Numbered from the stretch's first letter, positions 9,184 to 16,509 are shown. The stretch is 43,957 bases of DNA from Paludibacteraceae bacterium (GCA_905233935.1 CAJOFU010000037.1:1-43957), one strand, 5' to 3'. The notes: a model not told the origin generated them from the letters alone. Numbers and translations are program-made.

Positions 9184-12024
9184 TTAATGATAGATTGCGT
9201 AGTAGGTTGCATCAGCTGTTACCGCGCCGCCGGCACTGATCGTTGCCGGAGCGGTAGCACCGGTATAACTTGACTCGGTTGTCCAGCCATAGAACGCCTT
9301 GCCTTCGGTGTTCGCACCGGGTGCAGATGAAGGCAGTACAAGCGGATCGCCATCCACATACTGCTCGGTCTTGAATGTTGTGCCGCCGCAAGTCTTCCAC
9401 GTAACGGTGTGTTTTACCACAGCTGCAACATTGATGGTATAAGTTGACGTTCTTTCAACATCATTCTCCGTGTAGGTAACCGTTACCGTCTTGTCACCTG
9501 CTGTAGTCAAACTCGGAGTCGAAACATTGGTCGGCGTTACCGTTCGCGACGAGCAGTTACTGTAGTTCGCCGTAACCACCAGGCCTGCTGAAGTAAATGT
9601 ATCATCGGTAGTGAACGACTTTTTCACATTGTCGGTGTTCAGTGAGATACTTGACAGTGCACAGATGACACATGTTGTGCCATAATCGCTATACGACACA
9701 CCACCGCCCTTGCGATAGAGTTGCGGCAAGAGCATTTGATTAGTCGGAGAAGAGGTATAGGTAGTAAAACGTGTTGAACCGAAGTTATGCAAGAATGCAC
9801 CATTACCGGCTGTGCCGTTCTGAATAGTAGCACCATCAGAGGTGATGCTGATGCTCCACGTCGTTGTACCACTGCCCCACGCCAGTTTCTTAGTCGTCGT
9901 TGCGCCAAGTAGTCCGCTGGTTGAAGTTAGCGTCCATGCACCTTCGCTTCCGCCAAGCGTCAGCTCGACTGTACCGCTTCCCAACGAAGTAATCGTAGCG
10001 TACGAATCGCCCGAACTGAACGTGGAAGTCACCTCGGTCATCACTTGCGAAGATATATCGCCGGCAGTTTTGCCTTTCGTATTACTTGCTATCACCAGCA
10101 CGTCGCCGCTGCGCAGGCTGGATGCATCGGTCACAAGCGTCCATGTGGATGAACCGCCGCCACCTTCACCGGCAGTAGCATAGACTGCATAATAGGTCAC
10201 ATTAGCCGTCACGGTCTTGGTGCCCGCTGCGGTAAACAAGTCGGCAGGTTTGTTGCCTGTCACCGACGTGCTTGCCGTCCAGCCCACAAACTTCTTTCCG
10301 CCCGGGCAGTCAGAAGGCGTGGATGGCATAACAAGCGAGGCGCCGTCGATGTAGTTTGCGGTGGTTGTCGATCCGTTTACGCTCCATGTGACTGTAAAGA
10401 TCTGTTTAGCCTCAGCCATGATCACCACGTCATCGGTCAGACTGGCGATACTGAACGCACCTGTCGAGACGTTATACGTGAATCCCGAACCGTAGGTCAG
10501 TTCCACGCCGCCCATCTCCACCGTCCAACACGAAACATCAGCCAGCGTGTAGCCGTCGTCCGGAGTGATGGTTACGTTGAGTGCAGCATTGATTGCCACC
10601 TCGCCGTCTGCCGGAGCAGAACAATGATCTGTCAAGAACTCGTACGTGCACTTGGTCTTGTTCACACCGCCGTTGTACTTGAAGGTGATATTGTTGCTAC
10701 TCTCGGTGATCTCGGTCATCGCACAACCGGTGACGGGAGTATATGACTTCTTGCTTTTCGTACCCGGGAAGGGGTCTGCGCCATCACCGTAGTTCTTTGT
10801 CTTGCCGTCAGCCGGCACGATAGTGTAGCGCGGATTGCCGGATGTATTGTTTGGCGCGTTGTTCGACCACGCCGATGAATTGTATTTCACCTGCCACACA
10901 ATCATTCCATGTCCGGGCAGGTAAGCGTCCCAGCCACTCTTTTGGCGGTTCTCAATATAATAAACCGTGCTTGTGCTTGTATATGCAGCAAGTGTCGATC
11001 CACCTGTTATCTGATATGCATCATTATAGCCTGCGGACATCGTCACATTCTTTTTCTCATCCTTGGCAAGGAACTTAGGTGTAGCCCAGCCCATGAAATA
11101 CTTGTCGAAGATCGAATAGTTCGGCGGAGTCATCTCGTTGTTGTTGTAACTGCCCTGATCCATGATTGACCACTCGCCTGGAGTTACTTCGTTTTTATAG
11201 TTATCTCCATATTTAGTATCATAATAGTCCGGCATTCCCAGCACATGGCTGAACTCGTGGCACAACGTACCTATACCCGAACGGCTACCGTCGGACTTCA
11301 GCTCTGCCGAGCATACATAGTTATTGATTCGCTTTCCGTCCAGACGAGGCAGGTTACCATATGAGTAGCCCGAATTACCATGTGTTTGCCCGTAATAGAG
11401 TGCACTATTGAGTTCCCAGTTATGCGGCCAAATCGTTTCCGACGTACCACCGGCTGCCTGACCTTTGCCAGCATAAAAGAAATACACGATATCCACATAA
11501 CCGTCGCCGTCGGAGTCGTATTGGCTGAAATCACAGCCCGCCTCGTCGGCAGCTTTTACAGCATCAATCACGAAGTCAGCTATATACATATCATTCTCCT
11601 CGCTGCCGTTGATCGTACCCTGTTCGCCATAGTACACACGGTTCTCCGGCAGTGTTACAGGCCCAAATACGTCGAATGCAGGCACATAGGTACCATTGGA
11701 TTGCGCCGTGAAGTAATCCACCGCTGAACCTGTTGCGCCGCCGTAACTATATCCCACTTGGTTCAACATGTTGTTGAATGCCGTGGCGTTGTTCGATGCG
11801 TTGAAACTAATGTTCTTGAACTGCACGAGGATTACCAAGCCTTTCGGTGCAAGGTTGCGCTCACCAATAGCCTTGCGGGGTTGGGATTGATACATGTTTG
11901 ACGCTTTGCGTCTTGCCGCGATCTGCTCGCCTGTGGGGCGGGGTTGGTCAGTCGAACGTACCGTCTTCTTGCTCAAGGGCGATTTTGCCGTCCTGGGTTT
12001 CCCAGTAGTGGTAGAACTCGTCAC
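9184..12024 (-). CDS. M6-family (immune inhibitor A-like) metalloprotease, main body after a frameshift
   Basis: Secreted zinc protease. In this frame's numbering the zinc-binding motif HEFSHVLGMPD is at 256-266, preceded by a DSDGDGYVDIV acidic loop (171-181, possible calcium site) and followed by W-S-I-M-D and GHGMIVWQV (373-381), all usual in M6 peptidases; the catalytic region spans about 55-455. After it come an InlB B-type repeat (about 545-615), a beta-rich module, a Big_3-like Ig domain whose strands include TVTVTYTEND, and a final InlB-type repeat ending TYYAIYH at the stop. The ATG at 12024 is unlikely to be the true start: the first 25 or so residues are low complexity, and the expected signal peptide and propeptide are in another frame at 11948-12166. 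The repair point lies near 11950. First gene of an operon with the endonuclease. Unless the frameshift is an assembly error, the secreted form would not be made. Confidence 0.88.
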   Translation of the reverse strand: MTSSTTTGKPRTAKSPLSKKTVRSTDQPRPTGEQIAARRKASNMYQSQPRKAIGERNLAPKGLVILVQFKNISFNASNNATAFNNMLNQVGYSYGGATGSAVDYFTAQSNGTYVPAFDVFGPVTLPENRVYYGEQGTINGSEENDMYIADFVIDAVKAADEAGCDFSQYDSDGDGYVDIVYFFYAGKGQAAGGTSETIWPHNWELNSALYYGQTHGNSGYSYGNLPRLDGKRINNYVCSAELKSDGSRSGIGTLCHEFSHVLGMPDYYDTKYGDNYKNEVTPGEWSIMDQGSYNNNEMTPPNYSIFDKYFMGWATPKFLAKDEKKNVTMSAGYNDAYQITGGSTLAAYTSTSTVYYIENRQKSGWDAYLPGHGMIVWQVKYNSSAWSNNAPNNTSGNPRYTIVPADGKTKNYGDGADPFPGTKSKKSYTPVTGCAMTEITESSNNITFKYNGGVNKTKCTYEFLTDHCSAPADGEVAINAALNVTITPDDGYTLADVSCWTVEMGGVELTYGSGFTYNVSTGAFSIASLTDDVVIMAEAKQIFTVTWSVNGSTTTANYIDGASLVMPSTPSDCPGGKKFVGWTASTSVTGNKPADLFTAAGTKTVTANVTYYAVYATAGEGGGGSSTWTLVTDASSLRSGDVLVIASNTKGKTAGDISSQVMTEVTSTFSSGDSYATITSLGSGTVELTLGGSEGAWTLTSTSGLLGATTTKKLAWGSGTTTWSISITSDGATIQNGTAGNGAFLHNFGSTRFTTYTSSPTNQMLLPQLYRKGGGVSYSDYGTTCVICALSSISLNTDNVKKSFTTDDTFTSAGLVVTANYSNCSSRTVTPTNVSTPSLTTAGDKTVTVTYTENDVERTSTYTINVAAVVKHTVTWKTCGGTTFKTEQYVDGDPLVLPSSAPGANTEGKAFYGWTTESSYTGATAPATISAGGAVTADATYYAIYH

Positions 12025-12166
12025 CTATCTGGCGGAGAGTGATGGTTGTGCCGTCAGCCAGCGTGCGTTCCTGCCAGCCTCTATAAGCCGGCACAGCCCA
12101 CAACGAGCCAATGGTGAGTATTAATGCACAGAGTGCTGTTAACAATCGGGGATATTTATTATTCAT
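11948..12166 (-). CDS. 5' fragment of the M6 protease gene: signal peptide and start of propeptide
   Basis: ATG at 12166 opens a 72-residue frame with a clear signal peptide (residues 1-25, ending SLWA-VP) and a segment reading TLADGTTITLRQIGDEFYHY, which is the usual start of the propeptide in Bacteroidota M6 proteases. It ends at a TGA at 11948-11950 just after EDGTF. The frame used by the catalytic body continues immediately with TDQPRPTGEQ. One extra base (or two missing) between about 11950 and 11960 would join them into a single protein of about 995 residues. I infer one gene, broken by a small indel. Nothing here looks like a slippery site. Confidence 0.8.
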   Translation of the reverse strand: MNNKYPRLLTALCALILTIGSLWAVPAYRGWQERTLADGTTITLRQIGDEFYHYWETQDGKIALEQEDGTFD

Positions 12167-12213
12167 GATATGTAATTTGTTAGTTGTTTGCGTTTGTTTT
12201 GTTGTACTGTTGC

Positions 12214-12287
12214 ATCGACCATACATGGGCTATCATTTCCACCATACCGATGCTTTACCTTTGTTGCATCGGCCATATATGGGCGAT
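12214..12287. repeat. Two copies of the 20-bp palindrome in the M6 protease leader
   Basis: Copies at 12214-12233 (ATCGACCATACATGGGCTAT) and 12268-12287 (ATCGGCCATATATGGGCGAT), both preceded by GTTGC. They are imperfect (two and one arm mismatches) members of the family also found at 16480, 17319, 22988, 23024 and 34922. They lie between the promoter (12340-12371) and the start codon (12166), so they would be transcribed in the leader. Confidence 0.75.
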
Positions 12288-12339
12288 AGTTGCACGCGCC
12301 TACGCGAGGGCGTGTGTACGAGTAGGGGAAAAAAGTGTG

Positions 12340-12371
12340 TAAAGGTACAACTTTTTTTTCGAATTTGCAAA
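12340..12371 (-). promoter_or_regulatory. Promoter of the M6 protease-endonuclease operon
   Basis: On the minus strand TTTG (12371-12368), a 20-nt spacer and TACCTTTA (12347-12340) match the Bacteroidota -33/-7 consensus. Transcription would begin near 12333, leaving a leader of about 165 nt that carries two palindromes. Confidence 0.7.
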
Positions 12372-12644
12372 TAAAATGACAAAATAATTCAAAAAACTTT
12401 GTTTTTTCGCGAAAACGAGCATAACTTGGTCAAAAATTACCCAAAATCATCAAAAATACAATAATGGTCAAATCGGAAAGTTAGAATAAGGACCTTGTAG
12501 TGACAATGTATAATGAGAGTGCTTTGATATTGTTATCAACTAAATATGAACTAAATAACAACCAAAGAAGAACTAAAGAAGATCTAAAGAAAATATGCTG
12601 AAAAGCATAAAATAAGGCTTGAATAATTCTGAAAAAGAGGGCAC
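12372..12644. other. AT-rich intergenic stretch without a recognisable gene
   Basis: Between the operon promoter and the tRNA terminator. The only open frame (12481-12696, minus) runs through the tRNA terminator hairpin and encodes nothing recognisable. No promoter or RNA motif was recognised. Confidence 0.5.
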
Positions 12645-12684
12645 AAAAATGACAGCGGAGCGCCAAATATGACGCTCCGCTGTC
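12645..12684 (-). terminator. Intrinsic terminator downstream of tRNA-Arg(CCT)
   Basis: Perfect 12-bp stem GACAGCGGAGCG / CGCTCCGCTGTC (12651-12662 and 12673-12684) with a 10-nt loop, followed on the minus strand by ATTTTTG. It lies about 35 nt past the 3' end of the tRNA. Confidence 0.8.
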
Positions 12685-12719
12685 GGGGATTCTCATACGG
12701 TTATGAGGGGTGTGAGTGG

Positions 12720-12791
12720 TAGTCCCACCGGGAATCGAACCCGGATCTAAGGTTTAGGAAACCCGTATTCTATCCATTGAACTATGGAACC
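12720..12791 (-). tRNA. tRNA-Arg (anticodon CCT)
   Basis: The minus strand folds as a cloverleaf: acceptor GGTTCCA with TGGGACT (G1-U72 wobble), D stem GTTC/GAAT, anticodon loop TTCCTAA with anticodon CCT reading AGG, T arm CCGGG-TTCGATT-CCCGG, discriminator A at 12720. A CCA end is encoded at 12719-12717. Length 72 nt without CCA. Confidence 0.92.
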
Positions 12792-12808
12792 GTGCCGCGT
12801 CAGCGGCA

Positions 12809-12840
12809 ATTTACTATTTGTGATTTGTTATTTGTCATTT
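12809..12840. repeat. 7-bp tandem array between tRNA-Arg(CCT) and the DUF2461 gene
   Basis: ATTTACT, ATTTGTG, ATTTGTT, ATTTGTC, ATTT follow one another in strict 7-bp phase and run into the stop codon of the DUF2461 gene (12842-12840). A short hairpin, TGCCGC/GCGGCA, lies next to it at 12793-12808. Confidence 0.7.
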
Positions 12841-13544
12841 TAGTGGCGGTCGGGAAATTCGCCGTACTCCTCGAAGGTGTAGTTGAGGAAGTCGTTCATC
12901 GGTTTGGCGGCACGGGCGACATCCAAGAGGTGGTCAAGGAAGTCGGGCTGGCAGACCTCTGCATCGGTGAAGGGTGTGGAGATGATCAGCCACTTCTGCC
13001 TCAACCATTCAGGATGCGGGAAGTCGGGATCATAACCCGCCGGCACGCGCTTGAGCATGTTCGACTGTTCGAAGTCGCCGAAGTACCGCTGAAACGACTC
13101 GGCTGCCATGATCTCTTCCACCTCCTCGTAGTTCGCCTGCAACTCGCTGCGCACAGCCTTCAGCAGGTCGGGGTTGGGGCACCACATCCCTGCGGCAAAC
13201 ATACATAGCCCGGGCTGCAAGTGGAAGTAATACCCTGCCCTGTCAGACTTCTTGCCCATCGTTTGCGGACGTCCGGGCTGACCGGCACAAGGATACACAC
13301 CAAAGTGGTCTTTGTACGGCGTCTTGTCCTTGCTGAATCGTGTGTCGCGGTAGATGCGCCACATGCAGTCCTTAGGCGTTATGCCGGGCATCGTGTCGTC
13401 AAACGACTGAATACCTGCAATGTAGCGTTCGGAGAACTGCGTAAACGTAGCGAGCGCCGACTGATAGCGCTCTTTATTGGCGGCAAACCACTCACGGGTG
13501 TTGTTGCGCGCCAAGTCCTCCAAAAACTGCAATGCTTCTTGCAT
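12840..13544 (-). CDS. DUF2461 (TIGR02453) family protein
   Basis: About 234 residues. The N-terminus has FLEDLARNNTREWFAANKER, then MWRIYRDTRFSKDKTPYKDH and GYYFHLQPG further on, which are the hallmark blocks of the DUF2461 family; the length is also usual. The biochemical role of the family is not established. I placed the start at the ATG at 13544 (MQEALQFL); two TTG codons lie in frame 10-15 nt upstream, and AAAAGG sits just before the ATG, too close to act as a normal ribosome-binding site. The gene stands alone between two tRNA-Arg genes on the same strand and could share a transcript with them. A 31-bp repeat (13546-13576) covers its immediate upstream region. Confidence 0.85.
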   Translation of the reverse strand: MQEALQFLEDLARNNTREWFAANKERYQSALATFTQFSERYIAGIQSFDDTMPGITPKDCMWRIYRDTRFSKDKTPYKDHFGVYPCAGQPGRPQTMGKKSDRAGYYFHLQPGLCMFAAGMWCPNPDLLKAVRSELQANYEEVEEIMAAESFQRYFGDFEQSNMLKRVPAGYDPDFPHPEWLRQKWLIISTPFTDAEVCQPDFLDHLLDVARAAKPMNDFLNYTFEEYGEFPDRH

Positions 13545-13545
13545 C

Positions 13546-13576
13546 CTTTTAGTCAACAATTAAAGACAATTAAAAA
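13546..13576. repeat. 31-bp dispersed repeat, copy 1
   Basis: Read on the minus strand this sequence matches 18265-18295 on the plus strand at 30 of 31 positions; the core is TAATTGTTGACTAAAAG. Internally it has a period near 10 (TTTAATTGTC units). It lies directly upstream of the DUF2461 start codon. Confidence 0.75.
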
Positions 13577-13641
13577 CCATTTTGTTGTCCTTCTTTCCCC
13601 GACAAGGGACGTGCCAGCGTTGTTTGTCGGAAGCGCGATAA

Positions 13642-13690
13642 GCAATCGTGCGATTTATGTCGCTTGGCGACATCTGTTAGCACGATTTGC
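13642..13690. repeat. 49-bp element, left arm of an inverted pair around tRNA-Arg(CCG)
   Basis: The reverse complement of 13839-13887 with 48 of 49 positions identical. The centre is itself a hairpin, ATGTCGC-TTG-GCGACAT, and the outer ends (GCAATCGTGC and GCACGATTTGC) are partly complementary. Confidence 0.9.
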
Positions 13691-13700
13691 TTTCGCGCTC

Positions 13701-13720
13701 GTGACCCCGCTGGGCGGGGT
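13701..13720. repeat. Duplicate of the tRNA-Arg(CCG) 3' end
   Basis: GTGACCCCGCTGGG at 13701-13714 repeats exactly at 13754-13767, which is the 3' end of the tRNA plus one flanking base. In this copy the bases continue into a hairpin, ACCCCGC-TGG-GCGGGGT (13704-13720). It may be a tRNA remnant, an old integration scar or a terminator-like structure. Confidence 0.5.
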
Positions 13721-13754
13721 GAACCTTCCTCCGCTTACGCTACGTAAGCTTCTG

Positions 13755-13828
13755 TGACCCCGCTGGGGCTCAAACCCAGAACCTTCAGAACCGGAATCTG
13801 ACACTCTATTCAATTGAGCTACGGGGCC
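13755..13828 (-). tRNA. tRNA-Arg (anticodon CCG)
   Basis: Minus-strand cloverleaf of 74 nt: acceptor GGCCCCG with CGGGGTC, D stem GCTC/GAGT, anticodon stem TCAGA/TCTGA around TTCCGGT (anticodon CCG, reading CGG), T stem CTGGG/CCCAG with loop TTTGAGC, discriminator A. No CCA is encoded; the next bases are CAG. It lies 10 nt inside one arm and 64 nt inside the other arm of the 49-bp inverted repeat. Confidence 0.92.
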
Positions 13829-13838
13829 TTCGCGTTCG

Positions 13839-13887
13839 GCAAATCGTGCTAACAGATGTCGCCAAGCGACATAAAGCGCACGATTGC
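13839..13887. repeat. 49-bp element, right arm of the inverted pair
   Basis: Inverted copy of 13642-13690 with a single mismatch. In a minus-strand transcript the two arms could pair into a 49-bp helix enclosing the tRNA. Confidence 0.9.
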
Positions 13888-13897
13888 CTCCGCTCTT

Positions 13898-13929
13898 AAA
13901 TCAAAATATTGCACGCAACATTTTGATTT
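13898..13929. repeat. 15-bp near-perfect palindrome downstream of the zinc peptidase gene
   Basis: Arms AAATCAAAATATTGC (13898-13912) and GCAACATTTTGATTT (13915-13929) pair at 14 of 15 positions around a 2-nt centre AC. It is 66 nt past the stop codon of the YugP-type gene and could act as a transcript end, although no T-run follows on the minus strand. Confidence 0.6.
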
Positions 13930-13967
13930 ATATTGCAATGACTACTTTTTCAAAGATCATTTTAGGT

Positions 13968-13997
13968 CAACAACTGCCAACAACCACCAACAACTTA
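13968..13997. repeat. 10-bp tandem array overlapping the zinc peptidase stop codon
   Basis: Three units, CAACAACTGC, CAACAACCAC, CAACAACTTA, in strict 10-bp phase. The stop codon of the gene on the minus strand (13997-13995) is part of the last unit. Confidence 0.7.
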
Positions 13998-14666
13998 TCT
14001 GCGGCTGCCACCGACGAAGATGAGGATGTAGTACAGCAGCGTGGCGAGGGATGAGAGAGCTGCTACGACGTAAGTGTAGGCAGCAGCACGCAGGGCTGCG
14101 GAAGCCTTGGGCAGATCCTCACGGCTGACAAGCATCGACTCCTCCATCCAGTTGATGGCACGCACCGAGGCGTTGATCTCCACAGGGAGTGTGACGAACG
14201 AGAACAAGGTGGTCAATGCGAACAACACGATACCGAACAACATCAGTTCGGGGAAGGTCTTGATTACCAACAGTCCTGCCAGAATAATCCACATCACCCA
14301 CTTGGAGCTGAAGTTCACCACAGGCACCAGCGCCGAGCGCATTCTAAGTGGTGCGTAGCCTACTGCGTGTTGCACAGCGTGACCGCACTCGTGTGCGGCA
14401 ACAGCCATGGCTGTAAGCGTAGCACCCTCATACACCTCTTTCGACAAGTTAACCGTCTGATCCATTGGGTTATAGTGATCGGTCAGTCTGCCACCGGTGC
14501 AGATTACCTTGACATCGGTGATGCCGTTCTCGCGCAACATCCGCTCTGCCACCTCACGTCCGGTCATCGAGGTGTGGATAGCGCTGTACTTCTTGATGCG
14601 GCTCTCGAACAGTGCACTGACTATCCAACTCGCCAAAAGGGTTGCTCCAAATATGATCCAATACAT
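13995..14666 (-). CDS. Membrane zinc metallopeptidase of the YugP/DUF (Zn_peptidase_2) family
   Basis: About 223 residues from the ATG at 14666 (a GTG two codons earlier is an alternative). An N-terminal membrane segment (YWIIFGATLLASWIVSALF) is followed by a cytoplasmic or periplasmic stretch with DHYNPMDQTVNLS and then the zinc-binding motif AAHECGHAVQHAVGYAPLR; in numbering from the GTG start, H94, E95 and H98. Three further hydrophobic segments follow, at about 120-145, 145-165 and 195-218. Length and motif order fit the YugP family; its substrates are unknown. It is the last gene of a three-gene minus-strand set, 27 nt after the Fur-family gene, so it probably shares the promoter at 16369-16400. 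Confidence 0.88.
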   Translation of the reverse strand: MYWIIFGATLLASWIVSALFESRIKKYSAIHTSMTGREVAERMLRENGITDVKVICTGGRLTDHYNPMDQTVNLSKEVYEGATLTAMAVAAHECGHAVQHAVGYAPLRMRSALVPVVNFSSKWVMWIILAGLLVIKTFPELMLFGIVLFALTTLFSFVTLPVEINASVRAINWMEESMLVSREDLPKASAALRAAAYTYVVAALSSLATLLYYILIFVGGSRR

Positions 14667-14693
14667 ACTCACAATTCTTAAATCTTCATTCTT

Positions 14694-15182
14694 TCACTCC
14701 TTCACTCCCTGTTCCTCGGGGTTGCGCTGGATGAGCAGTCGGCGACAGGTCTTGCACACGCCATACACGCAGAGCGAGAAGTGTGCCGGAATGAAGTTGG
14801 CGTACTTACGATCGTGCAATATGCGCTGCACTGCCTGGTCGGTGAAGTTCGCCTCGCGTCCGCAACGCGTACAAATGACCCGCAGGTTATCCTTGGCGTC
14901 CAACGCCCACTTGTACTGCTCGACTTGCACGCCGTGTGTCCGCTGAAGTTTATACAAAATTCGTGCCGAAACGAACAGATTGAGCGAATTATATAGCGTC
15001 GGCACGGAAATATGCTGCTCTTTGCGCTTCTCGTCGATGTCGTGAACGGTGAAGATCGGCTTCTTAACTTCCGCCATAATCTTAAGCAGGCACTCACGTT
15101 CGAACGTGTGCCTGAGGTTGTGCTCACGGATATACTCATCGAGCATAGCCAGGGCTTTCTCATATTTTTCGACGGAAGTCAA
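14694..15182 (-). CDS. Fur-family metal-dependent transcriptional regulator
   Basis: About 162 residues. The N-terminal half is a winged helix with the recognition helix in SVPTLYNSLNLF (59-70), the Fur family's TVYR-like block. The C-terminal half has two CxxC pairs, C104/C107 and C143/C146, the structural zinc site of many Fur and PerR proteins, and H134 in a likely metal site. I used a TTG start at 15182 because the first in-frame ATG (15146) would remove part of the first helix; an in-frame TGA lies three codons before the TTG. It follows the GNAT-like gene by 27 nt, a gap largely made of a 7-bp array. Which metal it senses cannot be told from the sequence. Confidence 0.88.
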   Translation of the reverse strand: MTSVEKYEKALAMLDEYIREHNLRHTFERECLLKIMAEVKKPIFTVHDIDEKRKEQHISVPTLYNSLNLFVSARILYKLQRTHGVQVEQYKWALDAKDNLRVICTRCGREANFTDQAVQRILHDRKYANFIPAHFSLCVYGVCKTCRRLLIQRNPEEQGVKE

Positions 15183-15185
15183 AGG

Positions 15186-15220
15186 ATTTCAAATTTCAAA
15201 TTTATGATTTCAAATTTTCT
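15186..15220. repeat. 7-bp tandem array between the GNAT-like and Fur-family genes
   Basis: Five units in strict phase: ATTTCAA, ATTTCAA, ATTTATG, ATTTCAA, ATTTTCT. It contains the stop codon of the upstream gene (15212-15210). The same unit types recur inside the AddB-like gene at 39237-39278 and 40054-40081. Confidence 0.75.
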
Positions 15221-16340
15221 TTTCGTAGGCGCGACGACGTTTGTGCTGCTTGCGTTCGTAGCCGTCAAAGAACGACAGGATCTTGTTGTTCGTCTCGAGC
15301 ATAGATGTCGTTTCAAGGATCTGCACATTGTACTGCTTGAGATAAGGGATAAAGTCGTTCATGATCAGCGACGTAACGCCTTTGTCCTGGTAGTCAGGTC
15401 GCACACCGATGAGCAACAGGTCAAACCGCTCCAGCTGTTTGGCTTTCAGCGCCTTGAGTATATGATACCAGCCGAAGGGGAACAGTCTGCCGTGGCACTT
15501 GTGTACCGCCTCGGATATATCCGGCATACCCAGACCGACTGCCACGCACTCGTTTTGCTCGTTGGCAACGATGGAAACGAAGTCGAAGTTCAGCAGCGGG
15601 AAGTACATGTCACGGTAATACTCCTTCTGGCGCTGGGTCATCGGCTGGAAGTTGTACAGCTTCTGGTAGGCTTCATTGAGCACATCCATATACTGCATAC
15701 CGAACTTCTCCGTCAGCTCTTTGGGGTTGTGTACTTTCTCTATACGCACGTGGCTGCGTTCGGCTACGATCTTCGCCATGCGCGCCATGCGTTCGGTGAC
15801 CTGGTGCGGTTTGGGGAACTGGTACTCAATCCAATCTGCCTCTTTCGTGAGCCCGTACGCCTCAAGATGCTTCTGGTAGTACGGGTAGTTGTACAGCGAT
15901 GCAACCGGCGCAAGGTACTCAAATCCCTCGATGAGCAGTCCTTCGTAATCCCAATCTGTAAATCCCACAGGACCATTGAGTTGCGTCATCCCTTTGCTCT
16001 TACCCCAAAGGACAACGGCGTCCAACAATGCGCGACTTACTTCCATATCATCGATGAAGTCAAGCCAGCCGAAACGCACCTTCCTGACACCCCAGCGCTC
16101 GTTGGCTACGCGGTTGATGATACCGGCTACGCGGCCGACGATCTTGCCGTCGCGGTAGGCGAGGTACTCAACGGATTCGCAGACGTCGTACGAAGGGTTC
16201 TTCTTGCGATTGAAGGTGTTGAGTTCATCAAAGATGAGGCGCGGACAAGCGAACTCGCAATCCTTGTACAATTCGTTGTAGAACGTCACGAACTTGTACA
16301 ACTGCCATTTTGTCTTGATTTCTTGGATGATTACTGCCAT
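15210..16340 (-). CDS. GNAT-fold acetyltransferase-like protein
   Basis: About 376 residues from the ATG at 16340 (MAVIIQEIKTKWQLYKFV). An upstream in-frame ATG at 16367 lies at or before the expected transcription start, so the shorter form is preferred. The C-terminal third carries LLLIGVRPDYQDKGVTSLIM, resembling the acetyl-CoA-binding motif A of GNAT enzymes (R/Q-x-x-G-x-G/A region), with FLxxFDGYERKQHKR at the end. Similar proteins are widespread in Bacteroidota and annotated only as GNAT-family; the substrate is unknown. First gene of an operon with the Fur-family regulator and the YugP-type peptidase, driven by the promoter at 16369-16400. Confidence 0.75.
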   Translation of the reverse strand: MAVIIQEIKTKWQLYKFVTFYNELYKDCEFACPRLIFDELNTFNRKKNPSYDVCESVEYLAYRDGKIVGRVAGIINRVANERWGVRKVRFGWLDFIDDMEVSRALLDAVVLWGKSKGMTQLNGPVGFTDWDYEGLLIEGFEYLAPVASLYNYPYYQKHLEAYGLTKEADWIEYQFPKPHQVTERMARMAKIVAERSHVRIEKVHNPKELTEKFGMQYMDVLNEAYQKLYNFQPMTQRQKEYYRDMYFPLLNFDFVSIVANEQNECVAVGLGMPDISEAVHKCHGRLFPFGWYHILKALKAKQLERFDLLLIGVRPDYQDKGVTSLIMNDFIPYLKQYNVQILETTSMLETNNKILSFFDGYERKQHKRRRAYEKKI

Positions 16341-16368
16341 ATTCTCGTGGGTTGTCAGAAAAAACATG

Positions 16369-16400
16369 CAAAGGTACGACTTTTTTTTGACATTTGCAAA
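16369..16400 (-). promoter_or_regulatory. Promoter of the GNAT / Fur / YugP operon
   Basis: Minus-strand TTTG (16400-16397), a 20-nt spacer, TACCTTTG (16376-16369): an exact match to the Bacteroidota consensus. The start site would fall near 16362, about 20 nt before the ATG at 16340. Confidence 0.8.
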
Positions 16401-16431
16401 TTTTCGGGCAAATATTTTTGCATATTACGAA

Positions 16432-16458
16432 CTCAGCCCCCGATTTTCGAGGGCTGAG
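16432..16458 (-). terminator. Hairpin downstream of the small secreted protein gene
   Basis: CTCAGCCC (16432-16439) pairs perfectly with GGGCTGAG (16451-16458). It lies 52 nt past the stop codon at 16510. The minus-strand sequence after it (TTCGTAAT) is only weakly T-rich, so termination is a guess. Confidence 0.4.
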
Positions 16459-16479
16459 GGTTAGTTGGTTACTTGTTAC

Positions 16480-16499
16480 GTTAGCCAAGTTTGGCTAAC
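16480..16499. repeat. 20-bp palindrome after a stop codon
   Basis: GTTAGCCAAGTTTGGCTAAC: perfect 9-bp arms with centre GT. It starts 10 nt past the stop codon of the gene at 16510-16899. Same family as 23024-23043, with which it shares the core GCCAAGTTTGGC. Confidence 0.85.
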
Positions 16500-16509
16500 A
16501 ACTGAAGGG

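Noticed and set aside
11940..12000. Programmed ribosomal frameshifting in the M6 protease
   Set aside because: No heptanucleotide slippery sequence or downstream pseudoknot was seen, and the needed shift is +1; an indel is simpler.
12481..12696. Small minus-strand gene downstream of tRNA-Arg(CCT)
   Set aside because: The frame overlaps the tRNA terminator hairpin and encodes no recognisable protein.
15012..16457. Long plus-strand open frame (481 codons)
   Set aside because: It lies antisense to the GNAT-like and Fur-family genes, has no recognisable domain or start signal, and the minus strand has clear family motifs and a promoter.
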